This document shows, piece after piece, positions 22,886-35,338 of a stretch of 64,000 nt of DNA. The translations under genes and the position numbers were made by a program. The DNA is from Haliclona indistincta. Its lineage: Eukaryota > Porifera > Demospongiae > Haplosclerida > Chalinidae. Below the pieces are notes generated by a model. The model ran no database searches, had not been told where the DNA came from, and worked only from the letters and a program-made list of their open reading frames with translations. Location: NCBI GenBank assembly GCA_964017065.1, contig OZ024784.1, positions 9,715,152 through 9,779,151 of the forward strand, in the 5' to 3' direction. Numbering within the stretch: the first letter of the stretch is position 1; each line of letters starts with the position of its first letter.

Positions 22886-25800
22886 TCATGTGGTCAACAG
22901 TTTCATGATAAGATGTTGCTCTGTTTTTAGTTGTTCCAACTGCTCAGAGTAGTCTCCCTCTATTTGCTGGAGGGAAAGAGGAGTAAGCTATTAAGAGTAC
23001 TTAGTGAGGTACCTTCAGTCTACTGATGATGGATTGCACTGCTAGTTTAGCAGATGAGAGATGTGATCTATGACACTGCTCTCTACAAGCTGCAGGAAAA
23101 TAGCAATAGCAACAGAAGCAAGAGTGTGCACACCTGTAGAGTAGTGCTGAGTGAGAGATATCACTCTCTTGACCTTCTCTTTGTCTTTTTCCCACATCGG
23201 TTCAAGACGACAATATCGCTGAGCACGCTGCAACTCCACCAGTCCCTGGGAAACATGGACCCTATCATACCAAAGGCAGGACTATAGTGCACTACCTTGT
23301 CTTGGCTAACTGGATCACTACCATCACTCAGATGATACTTTGCTGACATTTCCCATAGCTCAACATTGTTAGTGATCTGAGTACAGTAACTATGTGAGTC
23401 TACATACTCAGCAAACAATGGACACACCTGAGATGTAGCTCTACCCAGTAGCTCACCAAGCTTCTTTCTCAACAAGACAGCTGTGGTACATATTGTACTA
23501 ATGTTGGCTGGCTAGCGAGAGAGAGAGGGAGGGAGGGAGAGAGGGAGGGAGAGAGGGAGGGAGGGAGGGAGAGAGGGAGGGAGGGAGGGAGGGAGGGAGG
23601 GAGGGAGGGAGGAGAGAGTACCTGATTGTCCACTGCGTGACATTGTTCCATCAACAACAGCATCAACTAAATGTGCTACTACCTGTATGAGAACACAGAT
23701 GAAGAGACGAAATTCAGATCTTGTTCACCTCGGTATCAATATACTTGTTCTTTAAGTCCATTAGTCTGTGATAAGCTGTCATCACTTCATCAAACTCTCC
23801 AATATCCAAACACACCTGGTGCAGAGAGAAAGTTGACAACAGGAAAACAGTACAACCTCACCAATAGATAATTCTCCCATATCATCCAGTTATCATAGCA
23901 ACCTCTAATTGCATGCTGATAAGCAACAAATGCTTTTTCTCTGGGAATCTGAATCATGCCTAATTTCATACATGTATAGTGTACACTTACTTATCGTTCC
24001 TCCGAACACATGCGCCAGCTAGATTATTCCATGCCTCAAAATTCTGACGTGTTCAGTAATTCATATTACCGGTACTGCAGTTGACCTACCTCAGAGTCCA
24101 GGGAGACACAACGTGTAAAAGCTTTACATGCCAGTACAAGATCATTGAGGGTTGCTGCAGCACAACCAAGGCTAAACCACAATCCTACCTGTGAGAGAGA
24201 CAGTTAGCGATTAGGATAAGAGAATACCACGCACTTGCAGTGAGTTGATGTTGAGTGATTTCTGCAGGCACTCTACACATTGCTTATACTGAAGAGAGAG
24301 AGAGGACATTTCCCTCATGAACACACAGTATAGCTACCTCTCCTTTCCTGAGATAGAGGAGTCCAAGAGATCGCTGAGCACGTGAGTTACGATGATGAGA
24401 CACTTCCCATGCTCTCTCATACCAGAGTGGGTCCTGCAGCAGGATCTGTGTGACTGCCGCAGCAAACCCTTCCTTACTATTCACCTGTGTTGTATCTCCT
24501 AGCAGACAGCATAATATGGCTGTCTCTCCTTCCACCTTCATCCTCTCTCTCACTACTCTCTCAGCTTCTCCTCGACGACCAACAGCTAGATAGCATTGAA
24601 CAAGCTCTTCCCACATCTGCAGTCGTTTATACACCTCTAAAGCACTGTGGACATCACCCAGAGCCACCAGAACAGATGCTAATTCACACTACAAGCACAC
24701 AAGACAAATATTTGCAAGGCTTCTATCAACTACCTCACCTCTACCATCCAGCTAGGAGGACAGCCCACACTTTGCACCAGTTTCAAACGATAAGGTGCCT
24801 ACAAGAATGAATGAGTAGTAGTATATTACACACAGCCATGCCTACCTCAGGTGAGCTCCTGGAACAGCAATCAACGAGTTCCTTATGAATTGAGGAAAAT
24901 GGGTACATTGGTATACATGTAATCCAGTACCTGTAGCTGCATCATAGAGCGCTCTGTAGTACGCCTCCTCCCTTTCTGGAGGACCGATCTAAGAAAAAGA
25001 GCTGCAGACTGAACACTCCAACACTGTGGACACTGCAGAACACACTAACAACAAGACGTGTTATGACAGTCAATCTACAATAACTTCCTCACATCAAGAT
25101 AGGTTTCTAATGTCTCAGTAGTGAGTCTGTGGACAGCATTAGTTTTCTGATAATACACACTACATACAATAAGACTGGAGGTTAGTGATCTCTCTTCCCA
25201 TCACTCACCATTGCGCTAATACTACAGCTTGCTGCATTGCTGACAGCTGTGAGGGATTGGATGAGAGAGTTCCAGTGAGTTGTACATGAGGAAGAAGTGT
25301 GTCATCCTCCAGTATCACATCCTAACAGAGACAAAATGTACACACGACATTTCATAACACCACTAACTTTAGGGAACTGGCCCCTCTGTTCATGATTGTT
25401 CAGAGTACTGTCGTTATCCTGAGTAGTCACGGTCAGCACTAGCTGAGCTACATCATGCTGCTGGTACTGGGTCCTCTTACCCAGTACACCCGTCAATGAT
25501 GAGACCACACCCATTAACTTTTCTGCAGCATGGAGGTGATTCTGGAAGTGGTTATGGTGAGTATACAGAGATTATATAATGGCTGCTCACAGCTGCTTGT
25601 TCTTGTTGATAATAGTAGATCAGACAATAAAACAGCTCAAGGTGCAAGGCACACAACCATTGTGGACTAGGGACACACATAAGATGAATGTAAATGATAC
25701 ATTTACTTACTCTTCACCAGCAGACTGGGATATTAGTGGAGTGATGTCGTCATCTGTGGTCATATGACATGACATGATTAGTTAGATGTCTCTACTGACC

Positions 25801-26458
25801 AATGATACGCTCAATACGTTTCCATAATGATTGAGAGTGATGGGATAGCAGTTGCTGTTCTGTGTATAGACATCGTAACTGCCACACACACTCTCTGGTC
25901 TAGTGACAGAAGTATAGCAGGTAATATTCGTGGTGCAGAATATTCGTGTTGCAGCATTTTTGCTTTTCCTGATCTAACACCAACCTTGCTGAAGTGGGTG
26001 TGGTTTATTAGAATGATATGAGCCATGTAGAGGAGACATGGATAACGACATGCGCGATGGTAAGACTACAACACAGAAGATAAAGCAGAATATGAGAGGA
26101 TTTCATGACTACCTCTCCATCATACTCAATCTCACGATAGCACTCATTATTCCAGCTGTCCTGAGGTGACGACACATGACGCACATGACTATCTACACAC
26201 ACAGACACTTACTAATAATGAGGGAGGAAGAGGTAAAGCTGAAGAAGGTGGTCCAGTCCAGTTCAATTGTAAAAACAACTGTAGGAGGTCTCGACCTACA
26301 GCTAATCGCTCAGTGTCACTCAGCGACGAGATCTGTTCCACCAGGCCATCAGAAAGAGAAGATAGCTCTGTAGAAAAGCAATGATAGTTAATACAGCTAC
26401 TATAAGCACTGCATTCACCTCCTGTGCACTGGTTCAGCTGACTCAGAATGTCCTCCAT
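22886..26458 (-). CDS. TTC27: Tetratricopeptide repeat protein 27
   Basis: Many small exons on the complement run from [10 protein letters not shown] (ATG at 26458) to a TGA at 22886-22888. The core exon reads [20 protein letters not shown], then [15 protein letters not shown], which follow human TTC27 closely; the C-terminal exons read [20 protein letters not shown] and [23 protein letters not shown]27 (yeast Emw1) is an essential TPR protein of poorly defined role, possibly a chaperone-type adaptor. Individual exon limits were not all fixed by hand. An intron near 23515-23618 holds a GGGA-repeat tract. The start codon lies 200 bp from the divergently transcribed GK-ELMO gene. Confidence 0.88.
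23515..23618. repeat. (GGGA)n / GAGA purine tract
   Basis: About 100 bp of uninterrupted purine made of GGGA and GAGA units on the + strand, inside a TTC27 intron. Such runs can form G-quadruplex or triplex DNA, and their length is often unstable in assemblies. Confidence 0.95.
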
Positions 26459-26658
26459 GATGTAGCACAACCACGTGGGTTTAGCCACACCTAGTACCTA
26501 ACCTAGTTTTAATGGGCGTGCCGTTTATTAGCAAAGAGTAGAGGAGGAGGAGCTCGTAGTAAACAAGCAAGGTGGCGACGAACCCATGATCACTACCAAA
26601 GTGAGAAGCGCTTTCAGTTATCACCTCAAGAGACCAGGAGAACTCCTGAGAGCCGGTA

Positions 26659-28644
26659 ATGTCGCTGGACAGTAACGAAGAAGAACTTAGTGGACTAGAC
26701 TGGGAAGCAGAGAAGGCATACATTGTAGCCACCAGCCCGCGCAGTAACGCGCCGACGGCTAGCCAAGAGTCAGATGAATTCTCGTGGAATGTGGATACCG
26801 TTCCTATTAGCGAAAAACCAGAGAGTAACAAATATTGCGCAAATTCCATCGATCAACAAACCCAGCAGTCGAACATGAACCACGAATCGCCAGTCAGCAG
26901 CAAAGAAGCAACTGCCAGTATAAACTCAGCTGGCACTCCTGTTCATCCGTTGGGCGAGATTGCTAAAAAAGAGATCTCATCACAGCACTGCTCGGATGTG
27001 CAGGAAGAGGTAATGCATTTTACCAGCAGCCCTCCCTCGCCAACGGCACCTTCTCAAGGCGATGGCTTGCAGACGCATAGCAGTGCAGAAGTACACGTGC
27101 AGCCACAACAGGCTAAGAAATTGGTACACAACGCCAACGCTCACACACTCGTCATTTGTGGACCGCCTGGTTTGGGGAGAGGTACTCTCGTGCAGAAACT
27201 GGTCTACCGCTCTCCTCAGCGATTTTGTCTAGCTGTCTCACACACCACCCGATCACCTCGCCTCCACGAGACATATGCTCGAGACTTCTTCTTTGTATCG
27301 CGTAGCGAGATGTTACGGTCCATCAGCCGTGGCAAGTTCATCGAATATGTACAGGTAGACAATGATCGAGTCCATCCAAATAAATCGTACTCTCCTGCAG
27401 TGACACGTAGTCGCTCCACATCACCCTCCTCTCCCTCTCCTTCAACCTCTTCCTCCTCAAATGCAGGTGACCTTTTTGGAACCACTTGGGATGCTTTCTA
27501 TGAAGCACAGTATTCAGGCAAACCATGCATTGTTCTTAATGTCACTGGGAAAGGAGCAGAGCAGCTTAAGGATGCTGGTATACAAGGACATTACGTGTGC
27601 CTGCAGCACAGCAGTGATAAGCTGCATTACTGCTTTACTCCCGACAACATCATTCATATTGACAGCTCTGAGGAATGCTTCCATGATCTGGAGGAGTATG
27701 CATTGTCACTGCTCAGTTCTTCTGTTGAACCTGCAGATGCCAATGGTGTAGAGGAACAACTGCAGTGGGAGAGAGTGCCTACCATACAACTGCAAGCTTC
27801 AACTAATAAACAGTCACCAGCTTTGAAAACACGCAAGAAGCAACTCTCAAAGTCATTAGTCAGCTACACTGAGCTACTTACGCATTTTCAGAATGCTGAT
27901 CTCAGCACTCAATTGGCTTCTATTCACCCGGAGAACAGGCTGTCTGGACTAGATCGATTACTGCCTCCTCCAAGAGTGTCCAAGAAACTTCACCGAGAGC
28001 GAGACATGGTGTTTGCCATTGCCCTATGCCACTTCAGTGATAATAACTCTATCCACACTCGCACATTACACACGGTCTACTGTAAGCTGACAGGAGAGAC
28101 CACATGTCAACGATTTGGTCCCCACTGGGAGGATATTGGTTTTCAGGGCAGTGATCCAGTGGATGATCTACGTGGAGTGGGCATGCTTGGTCTGGTGCAG
28201 CTGGTATGGTTACTAGAGAACCCCACCACTCTACTTGTAGCACAGGAAGTGTTTCGTTGTGTACGAAACAACGTCCCATTCTGTGTCCTCTCACTCAACA
28301 TCACATCATTAGCCCTGGCCACACTAAGGGAGGGAGGACTGTCTCGTGAGTGCAATCGTCGAGAGCAAGTGTTTGCAGTGCTCAATGACTTCTATGCAGC
28401 AGTGCTGCTGAGCTTCAGCCACTCATGGCGACACAAGAAGAGAGGTTTCATGGAGAGTGGACTGGTGCTGCAGGAGGTGGGATCATTTGCTAGAAAACAT
28501 GCACGCTACCTTATCAGAGAACTTGAGCAAAATCTGAAAGAACGGCAACAGCGTCAATCATTATCTAACACAGGTAGTGGTGTACTAGCAGTCCAGCCAG
28601 CTGTGAGGTTTACGCCATTGGATGAATTGACATCATCGACATGA
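26659..28644 (+). CDS. Intronless guanylate-kinase-like plus ELMO-domain protein (ELMOD3-like)
   Basis: One 661-residue frame has two domains. Residues about 155-360 are a guanylate-kinase-like fold: HTLVICGPPGLGRGTLVQKL (P-loop), SHTTRSPRLHETYARDFFFV, GKFIEYVQVD, then, after a serine/proline insert, DLFGTTWDAFYEAQYSGKPC. The P-loop has Arg where the catalytic Lys of GxxGxGK is expected, so nucleotide kinase activity is doubtful. Residues about 450-640 are an ELMO domain close to vertebrate ELMOD3: LTGETTCQRFGPHWEDIGFQ, VDDLRGVGMLGLVQLVWLLE, LSRECNRREQVFAVLNDFYA. ELMOD proteins act as GTPase-activating proteins for ARL2/ARF-type GTPases; the ELMOD arginine region is retained. The first 150 residues are acidic and Ser/Thr-rich without a domain. 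No intron is present although the neighbours have many, which suggests retroposition. I know of no described GK-ELMO fusion, but could not search. Confidence 0.9.
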   Translation: MSLDSNEEELSGLDWEAEKAYIVATSPRSNAPTASQESDEFSWNVDTVPISEKPESNKYCANSIDQQTQQSNMNHESPVSSKEATASINSAGTPVHPLGEIAKKEISSQHCSDVQEEVMHFTSSPPSPTAPSQGDGLQTHSSAEVHVQPQQAKKLVHNANAHTLVICGPPGLGRGTLVQKLVYRSPQRFCLAVSHTTRSPRLHETYARDFFFVSRSEMLRSISRGKFIEYVQVDNDRVHPNKSYSPAVTRSRSTSPSSPSPSTSSSSNAGDLFGTTWDAFYEAQYSGKPCIVLNVTGKGAEQLKDAGIQGHYVCLQHSSDKLHYCFTPDNIIHIDSSEECFHDLEEYALSLLSSSVEPADANGVEEQLQWERVPTIQLQASTNKQSPALKTRKKQLSKSLVSYTELLTHFQNADLSTQLASIHPENRLSGLDRLLPPPRVSKKLHRERDMVFAIALCHFSDNNSIHTRTLHTVYCKLTGETTCQRFGPHWEDIGFQGSDPVDDLRGVGMLGLVQLVWLLENPTTLLVAQEVFRCVRNNVPFCVLSLNITSLALATLREGGLSRECNRREQVFAVLNDFYAAVLLSFSHSWRHKKRGFMESGLVLQEVGSFARKHARYLIRELEQNLKERQQRQSLSNTGSGVLAVQPAVRFTPLDELTSST

Positions 28645-28864
28645 GTGAACAATAACACTATTTATAAGTATAGATACTGTATTTATAAGTATAGATACTG
28701 TATTGTTGTCAACAATAATATTTTAATACACGATTATTGTCAACAATATTTCAGGTTAGTCTCAACAAATTACGTCAGCAAATACAATATTTACTCCTAC
28801 ACATGCACACAATGCATACACAAGTCTCAGTCAAGTATGACAGACAATAGCACGAGTGAATAGA
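28645..28864. other. Tail-to-tail spacer with short tandem repeat
   Basis: AT-rich spacer between two converging genes. A 21-bp unit (TTTATAAGTATAGATACTGTA) occurs twice in a row at about 28660-28701. Nothing else is seen. Confidence 0.7.
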
Positions 28865-30438
28865 TTACTTTAGTAGTCGCCATAAACCAAGTACGACAGA
28901 TAGTGCAACAGTGACCAATGATATGATACCACCTGAACAGCAAATAAGCATACCTCTACACACATACATTTCACACTAACCTGCTAAATATTTCACTAGC
29001 TCCAGTTTCTGTGATTCTATTAGTGTTCTCAACAGAGCAACCTACACAACCACCAGATAACAATCATCTTATAACAAACCATAATATACAAGCTAGCAGC
29101 ATACTTCTGTTCCAATTCTACTATTAGTGTCCCTAATGCTCTGATGGCGGATTGTGTCCTAGGAAAATAAGATAAAGAGAATTTTTTATCAATTGAAATG
29201 CAAGACTACTTGCTAACCATTTCTTTACTCCTACTCTTCTCTAGGTTAATATCAAGCTGAACACTTCCTTGTACCCTGACTATTTCTTCCTATAAATACC
29301 AATAAGCAGGTTACACCATACATGAACACAGCCACACACACCTTTAAAATATCTTTTAACTTGCCTATTTGAGACTTCAGCATCTATAGCAGTTTCTTTG
29401 ATAAAGTTTCTTTGCCATCACTTATTATCAACATGTACCTCGTTTTCATTTCGTAGCTGAGCAATAGTAGCTTTTTCCAGCATAATATGTTCACTCCTAT
29501 TATGTGTGGATTTCATGAGACAATAATATTAATCTACCAGGGGGCTACCCCATTGCCCAGAACCATTCCATAAACGTAGAAATTTTTGCTATGTAATTTT
29601 TTTTTGCGTTTTTGTCAAGATGTCCAAATTAAATTATCGTGGGTAAATTTTTTTGTTGCTTCAATATAAATGTACGCAAAATTTTCGCACTTTTGAGAGC
29701 ACCCACAAAAAATGTGTAAAATTTTTCATGCGTGAAATTTTCTACGTTTACAGTACATCCCATGCAAATTTAATTAGCAGCTAGGATATCGATCCTCATA
29801 TATCGCATAGCACAGTGCAAAAGGCATTTGCTATAAGATTTGATTTTATCAAGTAAAGCTTGTGATCTTGCAAAGTAGAGCATGTGCAGTACTCCATGTG
29901 TGTAAATAAAAGTTGTATGTACTCTGTCCATGCATGCATTCATGCAGATATACCTTAATGAATCAATTTGTCCTTTTAGTTTCAAATCTAATAGATCCTA
30001 TACATGAATGAATTATGATAGTGACTATTAATGACTATAACTCACTAGATCTTTGTGAGTCACTTGATATTCAGCAAGTTGCTGGGTGTTGGCTCTGACC
30101 ACACCTGCCAACACACCCACTATTCCTTCAGCTTGTTGTGAACTGAATCCTGTATAACAAGAAGCCAGTTCCAGTATATGCTATGCATGGTATTTGTTAC
30201 CAGCTTCCTGAAACTGCTTGTACACAATGTGAGTGTCAAATGGAGTCATCCCTACTACCCGGCCGGTGAGTGGTGGTATTCGAGGTGATGAAACCACTTC
30301 ATCTTTACCACCTTCCTCCTCTCCGCCTGTCACCGATGACAACCACTGTCTAGAAATCCATATCTGGCGAGACAATCTTCGACTCAATATTCTTCTACCA
30401 TAGATTATGCTTCCACGTGTACTGTATAGTAACCGCAT
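28865..30438 (-). CDS. CCDC90B/MCUR1-like mitochondrial coiled-coil protein
   Basis: Small exons on the complement read in order: an Arg-rich N-terminus typical of a mitochondrial presequence ([20 protein letters not shown]), [37 protein letters not shown], several coiled-coil exons including [14 protein letters not shown], and a C-terminal membrane helix ([20 protein letters not shown]) ending at TAA 28865-28867. The order FDTH...F(S/T)..QAE.IV, (L)D(F/I)NLEKSR and a terminal transmembrane segment is that of CCDC90A (MCUR1) and CCDC90B, inner-membrane proteins linked to the calcium uniporter and to respiratory complex assembly. I cannot say which of the two vertebrate paralogues is closer. 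A MITE-like hairpin lies in an intron. Confidence 0.85.
29571..29750. mobile_element. Short MITE-like hairpin in intron
   Basis: A 180-bp AT-rich segment whose ends are inverted copies of TAAACGTAGAAAWTTT. The interior is largely palindromic-looking A/T runs with no frame. It resembles small foldback elements; no target duplication was established. Confidence 0.6.
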
Positions 30439-30523
30439 ACTGATTTATTATCTTTTTATTATCCGTGAGAAAAATAGTAGTTGGCAGGCGAATCCTTTTT
30501 GCTCTGAAGCTCGTCGTCTGATC

Positions 30524-32437
30524 ATGGAGATAGTGTCGTCTATGGAGGTCGAAGGGACCAAGACGAATCGTCTACTACAGTTGTATCCTCGTGTGGACGA
30601 GAAGGAAACGCCGCTTCCTCGCTCCTGGAGTGTCAAGGACAAATTTTCATACATAGGATTGTCCCATAGTAACCAACGAGTCCATTATAAGGGTGTGTTA
30701 CAGTGTCCTTCTACACATCAGTGTCTGACTTGTGTACAGGTAGCGGTAAGAACCACAAAGATGCAGCATCAGTACGGGCAGCTCACAGTATACCCACCTC
30801 ATGTGGTGTCTACTATTTTGAAATCAAAGTAATCAGCAAGGGACGGGACGGGTAAGAGAGAAGGACTAGTGGATAACATGATTGTTGTGTGTTTCAGGTA
30901 TATTGGAATAGGTCTATCTGCATCAGGAGTCAACCTCAACAAGTTACCAGGTAACTACTTCTGGTGATCTTGCTCACCCTTTCACTTCTTATCCTAGGAT
31001 GGGAAAAGAACTCTTATGGTTACCATGGCGATGATGGGTGTTTTTTCAACTCATCGGGGACAGGTCAACAGTATGGTCCAACTTTCACCACCAATGATGT
31101 TGTGGGCTGCGGCTTTAACCTTGTTGACCGCTCCATCTTCTTTACCAAGAATGGTACCAGACTAGGTGAGTATAGAGTCTGTTCATTATTATTGTCAATA
31201 ATAATTCTTGATCATCATTAGGTACAGCAGTGTCGGACATTCCTGTGAGTCATGTAGATCAAATGTCACTACTATCTGTTCATTCACCATTCCATAGCCC
31301 TCTCTCACACTCTATCCTAGTGTTGGTCTACAGACACCTGGTGAGGTAGTAGAGTCTAATTTTGGAGACTCTCCACTCATGTTCAACTTGGAGGGGTTGA
31401 TGATGGTAAGAATAGTCGAAGTGGTCTGTCAGCCATGTCATCTCTTTCATATAGGAGATGAAAGAGAAGGTGCGTCATGGTGTGTTTAATACAGCTCTAC
31501 CAGCTGGAGAAGGAGTATGGCAGTCTCATCTACACAAGTTAGTGCTCAGCCCATTATTATACTGGCACTATGCTTGTATTCAGGTTAGTGCTGGGATACC
31601 TGGTACACCATAGCTACACTAGCACTGCTGAAGCATTCGCAAGTAGAACAGGACTACCACTAAGAGAGAGTGTGGCTTCAATGAGAAACAGACAATGTCA
31701 GTGACCTACTTCAATGCTTCACGATGTTCTTACGTGTTTTTAGGGATTCAAAATCTTGTTCTACGTGGTAAAATCAGTCGTGCTTTACATACAGTTCAAC
31801 AGCTTCATCCTAAACTACTGGAGGACGAAATGTTGTTGTTTCAACTGAAATGTCGTCAGTTTATTGAAGTACTGTCTGGACATGACACACTGATACCATC
31901 ATCACCTGGAGGTGAGGATGCTGTCATGGACACTGAACACACAATCACTGTTGAAGAGAGCAATGCTGGTGAGTATACTGGGCAGTGTGTTGTACTGTCT
32001 TGCCTCTGTAGCTGTAGTAGATGTGGATCGCCATCCTGAACTAATAGAGCAACTGCTGTTGTTTGGTCGTGACCTGCAGTCTCTCTACTCTCGATTGACA
32101 AGGGAGAAGCCCAATAGAGCATTGCAAGTGCTGCTACAGGACTCCTTCAGCTTGCTGGCATACACAGACCCTCACAGCAGTCCTGTTAGGTACCTCCTTC
32201 AACCATCACAACGTGAACCAGTCTGTGCTGCTCTGAATTCAGCCATACTACGTGAGCACATATCACCACTATTCTCTCTATCAATCATCTCTCACACTAG
32301 GTGCTAACAATCTTCCAGGTCAACCACCACTAGAGTTTGCATTAGGACAAGCTTCACAGTGTCTCCATCTTATGACCAGAAATGGCATGGGAGCGGCTAC
32401 TTTTACAGGTGTACAGGAGATACTAAAACCATCATAG
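30524..32437 (+). CDS. RANBP9: Ran-binding protein 9/10 (CTLH complex)
   Basis: Eleven exons join in frame: 30524-30692, 30740-30851, 30898-30950, 30998-31165, 31222-31244, 31298-31405, 31455-31537, 31584-31696, 31744-31968, 32012-32251 and 32301-32437. Domains in order: a SPRY domain ([54 protein letters not shown]), a LisH motif ([19 protein letters not shown]), a CTLH segment ([20 protein letters not shown]) and a CRA domain toward the C-terminus. RANBP9/10 are scaffold subunits of the CTLH (GID) E3 ubiquitin ligase. The long Pro/Gln-rich N-terminus of vertebrate RANBP9 is missing, so this is nearer the short RANBP10-like form. An upstream in-frame ATG exists at 30407, but the sequence between them has no family similarity. 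Confidence 0.94.
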
Positions 32438-32516
32438 AAATACTCTGTTTGTACCTCACTCACTCATTACACTCAAAACCACACTATATGAATAATTAAT
32501 GTGAAGCAGGCATAGT

Positions 32517-35167
32517 CTAGTGTTTGAGCTTCTTGACTGCTGACAGAGCATCATGACCACCACTCATAGCTGAGGGCAAGTGGTCTAGTGAAGAGGAAGG
32601 TGATGATAATTATACCAAGCATCGCAAACACTCACAAAGGATGCTGTCCATGCTATCAGTCTGACCACGCCCAGCAGGATATGAAAGCTGCACACCTTGT
32701 GGAATGGCTGCTTTGGACAGCAGTTTGTTGAGTTCAGCTGAGGAGAATGACAATATGAACACACTCTATTAGCTACTGCTACCTTTCATAGCTTGGATAG
32801 ATTGTAAATGCTGTTTGGCAAGTCTCTTGTCTTCTTCGTCCTCTTTCCTATATAGTAGTACCATAGTATACAGTATAAGCTAGTATTGTGTGTGTATTCA
32901 CAAGTCATCATCTAGTAGTATATCCATAGCTACTGCTGTCTGCTCCAACCACTGACGAGACCTACGTTTCCTGTTCGTCCTAATGCACAAGTGTAAAATT
33001 GACATTAGAAAGTCAATAGAGAGTACATTACCTCAGTTCTGCTAACTCAATTCTCCTAGCTAGCTGCACACGTAGCCGTAATGGACGTAAAAAGCTTGTG
33101 TCAACAGGAAACCCAGCCATTTCTTCATCTGAGAGAATTTAAAAGATAAATCGGCAGGAAAATGTTTATAAATAAACTCGGAATCAAACCCTAATTGATC
33201 TTCAGTGTGACGGGCAGTGATACTCACTCATCACTATACACGATTGACTACTTCATGCATTACGATTTATGCACCTCGATTTAATGTTCTGCAAATAATG
33301 CGATAAGCTTGTATATCAGATGGGCCAACAAGAGCCACACTAAGTCCCTCTCTCCTTCCTCTTGCTGTGCGACCACTGCGATGCACATACACCTGTACAT
33401 ATATAAAAATCATGAGTCATATTAACACAGATCATACCTCAGTGTTACGAGGCAGATGGTAGTGCAGCACATGCTGTATATTGGCAATATCCAGACCACG
33501 TGCTGCTACATCAGTAGCTACCATGATACCACCATTGCTACTAGAGTACCTGCACATAATGATACCTCACAACTTGTGAGCCTGCATATGAGGTAATGTA
33601 CACATACCTATCCATATTTTTTAGTCTTTGTCGCTGCTGCATGCCAGAGTGAAGAGGGAGAGGATGAAGGCGAAGGAGTGTGAGAAGTGAGCACAGACGA
33701 TGCACATAGCTGACACTATTAACAAATATCAGAGTGCGACCAGGATAGGCTGTTAGGAAATAATAGAGATACACATCCTGTGGAATAAAAGTGAGAGTTG
33801 GTATATCATGAGGAGTGAGGGTGTGGTCACCTTGTCGTCATGGGTACACATCACCTTACACTCAGTGAGAGTAGCCACCGTGCCTTGTGAAGTGGTGAGG
33901 TCTATGATGCTGGTGCTTGACTCACTTAATCCTAACCGTGACATTAAAGATTCTGTGAAGACAAAATTAATATGCAAATGGCAGCAAGTGGCAGTGAAGA
34001 CTTATTTATTACCAAGTGTTTGTTGTCCTGTAACTTTCCTCTTAGCTCTCCTCTTATCTATTCTGCAGTGTGGGAGAGTGAGTGTTGCAGAGAAGATGAA
34101 TGTGCGGCATGAAGGTGGTCTAGGATCAGTTGAGATACGCTCTATGATGAGAGAAAGCTCAACAAAATGACCGTGTTCAATCATCCTGTCTGCCTCATCA
34201 AGGACAAAGAACTGGAGCTGCTGCAGTGAGCACAAGTGTGGATGCCCTTCCTGAAGGAGAGGAGAATGAAGAGTAACTATACAGTATAATGGCACCTCCT
34301 TCATTAGCTTCCACAGTCTACCAGGAGTGGCTACTACAATGTGTGGATGCTTGTCTAATATACGTCTCTGCTTCTCTACAGCCATTCCTCCCACCAGGAC
34401 ACACACCTGCACACAACAAGGACAAGCTAATAGAACAGCATGATCAAGTGATTACCATGACATCAGTGTATTTAGCTGCAGTATCAATGTGTGTTTTAAT
34501 CTGTAGTGCCAGCTCTCTTGTTGGAGTTAGTATGAGTGCAGTGAGTGGGCGATTGGTGTGCGGAGCATGTGACGGTGGGCGGAGCATCTGGTGAAATTCT
34601 TCATCTGGTATATGATCACGATATGACACTAATCGACAGCCCTCCTCCTCTTCATCAATGATAATATGATCATCATCTAATGGATCCTCTTCCTCTTCAG
34701 TGATGACAGTATTAAGGTCCACTACTGATCTACCGACACTCTTATCATAAGACACACTTTCCTTGTCATCTTGTAAAGCAGTATGGGTGTGGTTATGTGG
34801 ACTGCCACTTGTCACAACATAATGAAGTATTGGAATTGTAAATGCAAGAGTTTTGCCTGATCCCTATTAATTAAATGTTTTATAGTGATATAATATCTAC
34901 ATTGATGACACACACCGTTTCAGAAGCTCCAATAATATCACAACGCCGTGATAGGGCGGTAGTGATGGCACGTGACTGTATCTCAGTTGGTTTTGTAATG
35001 CCAGCCTCCAACAGAGCTGTTGCCACCAAATCAGGTACACCCAGACCACTCCACTCACTACTTTCACAACTAAAGCCGCCTTTCTTCTTTCTCTTTAATC
35101 TCATCGCTCGAGGCGTACCAACACGACCTGGTCGAGCCAATCGCCGCCACAAGCAGTCGCCATCCAT
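32517..35167 (-). CDS. DDX24: DEAD-box RNA helicase DDX24
   Basis: Multi-exon gene on the complement from ATG at 35167 ([14 protein letters not shown]) to TAG at 32517. Motifs in order: Q motif ([12 protein letters not shown]), Walker A split by an intron (GASETGSGKT), [13 protein letters not shown] (Ia), VVATPGRL (Ib), [14 protein letters not shown] (II), FIFSATLTL (III), [15 protein letters not shown] (IV), [13 protein letters not shown] (V) and [15 protein letters not shown] (VI). A long acidic insert ([20 protein letters not shown]) between motifs I and Ia and the C-terminal block [20 protein letters not shown] then [16 protein letters not shown] single out DDX24 (yeast Mak5), a nucleolar helicase of 60S ribosome assembly. 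The long lysine-rich N-terminal region of vertebrate DDX24 is shorter here. Confidence 0.93.
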
Positions 35168-35338
35168 TGATGAGCTAAGCTGAACACGTGGGTGGGCGTG
35201 GCCAGGACAAAATTGAACAACAATAATAATTATTATAATAAAAATTGAGAGTATTAACAATATGACATTGTATGAAGATGTCTGCATGAGAGGGTATGCC
35301 CACGATTCAATTGTCTATTCACACAAAAATTAACATTA

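Noticed and set aside
23469..23666. Leucine/serine/proline-repeat open frame on the minus strand
   Set aside because: It is only translation of the GGGA simple repeat inside a TTC27 intron.
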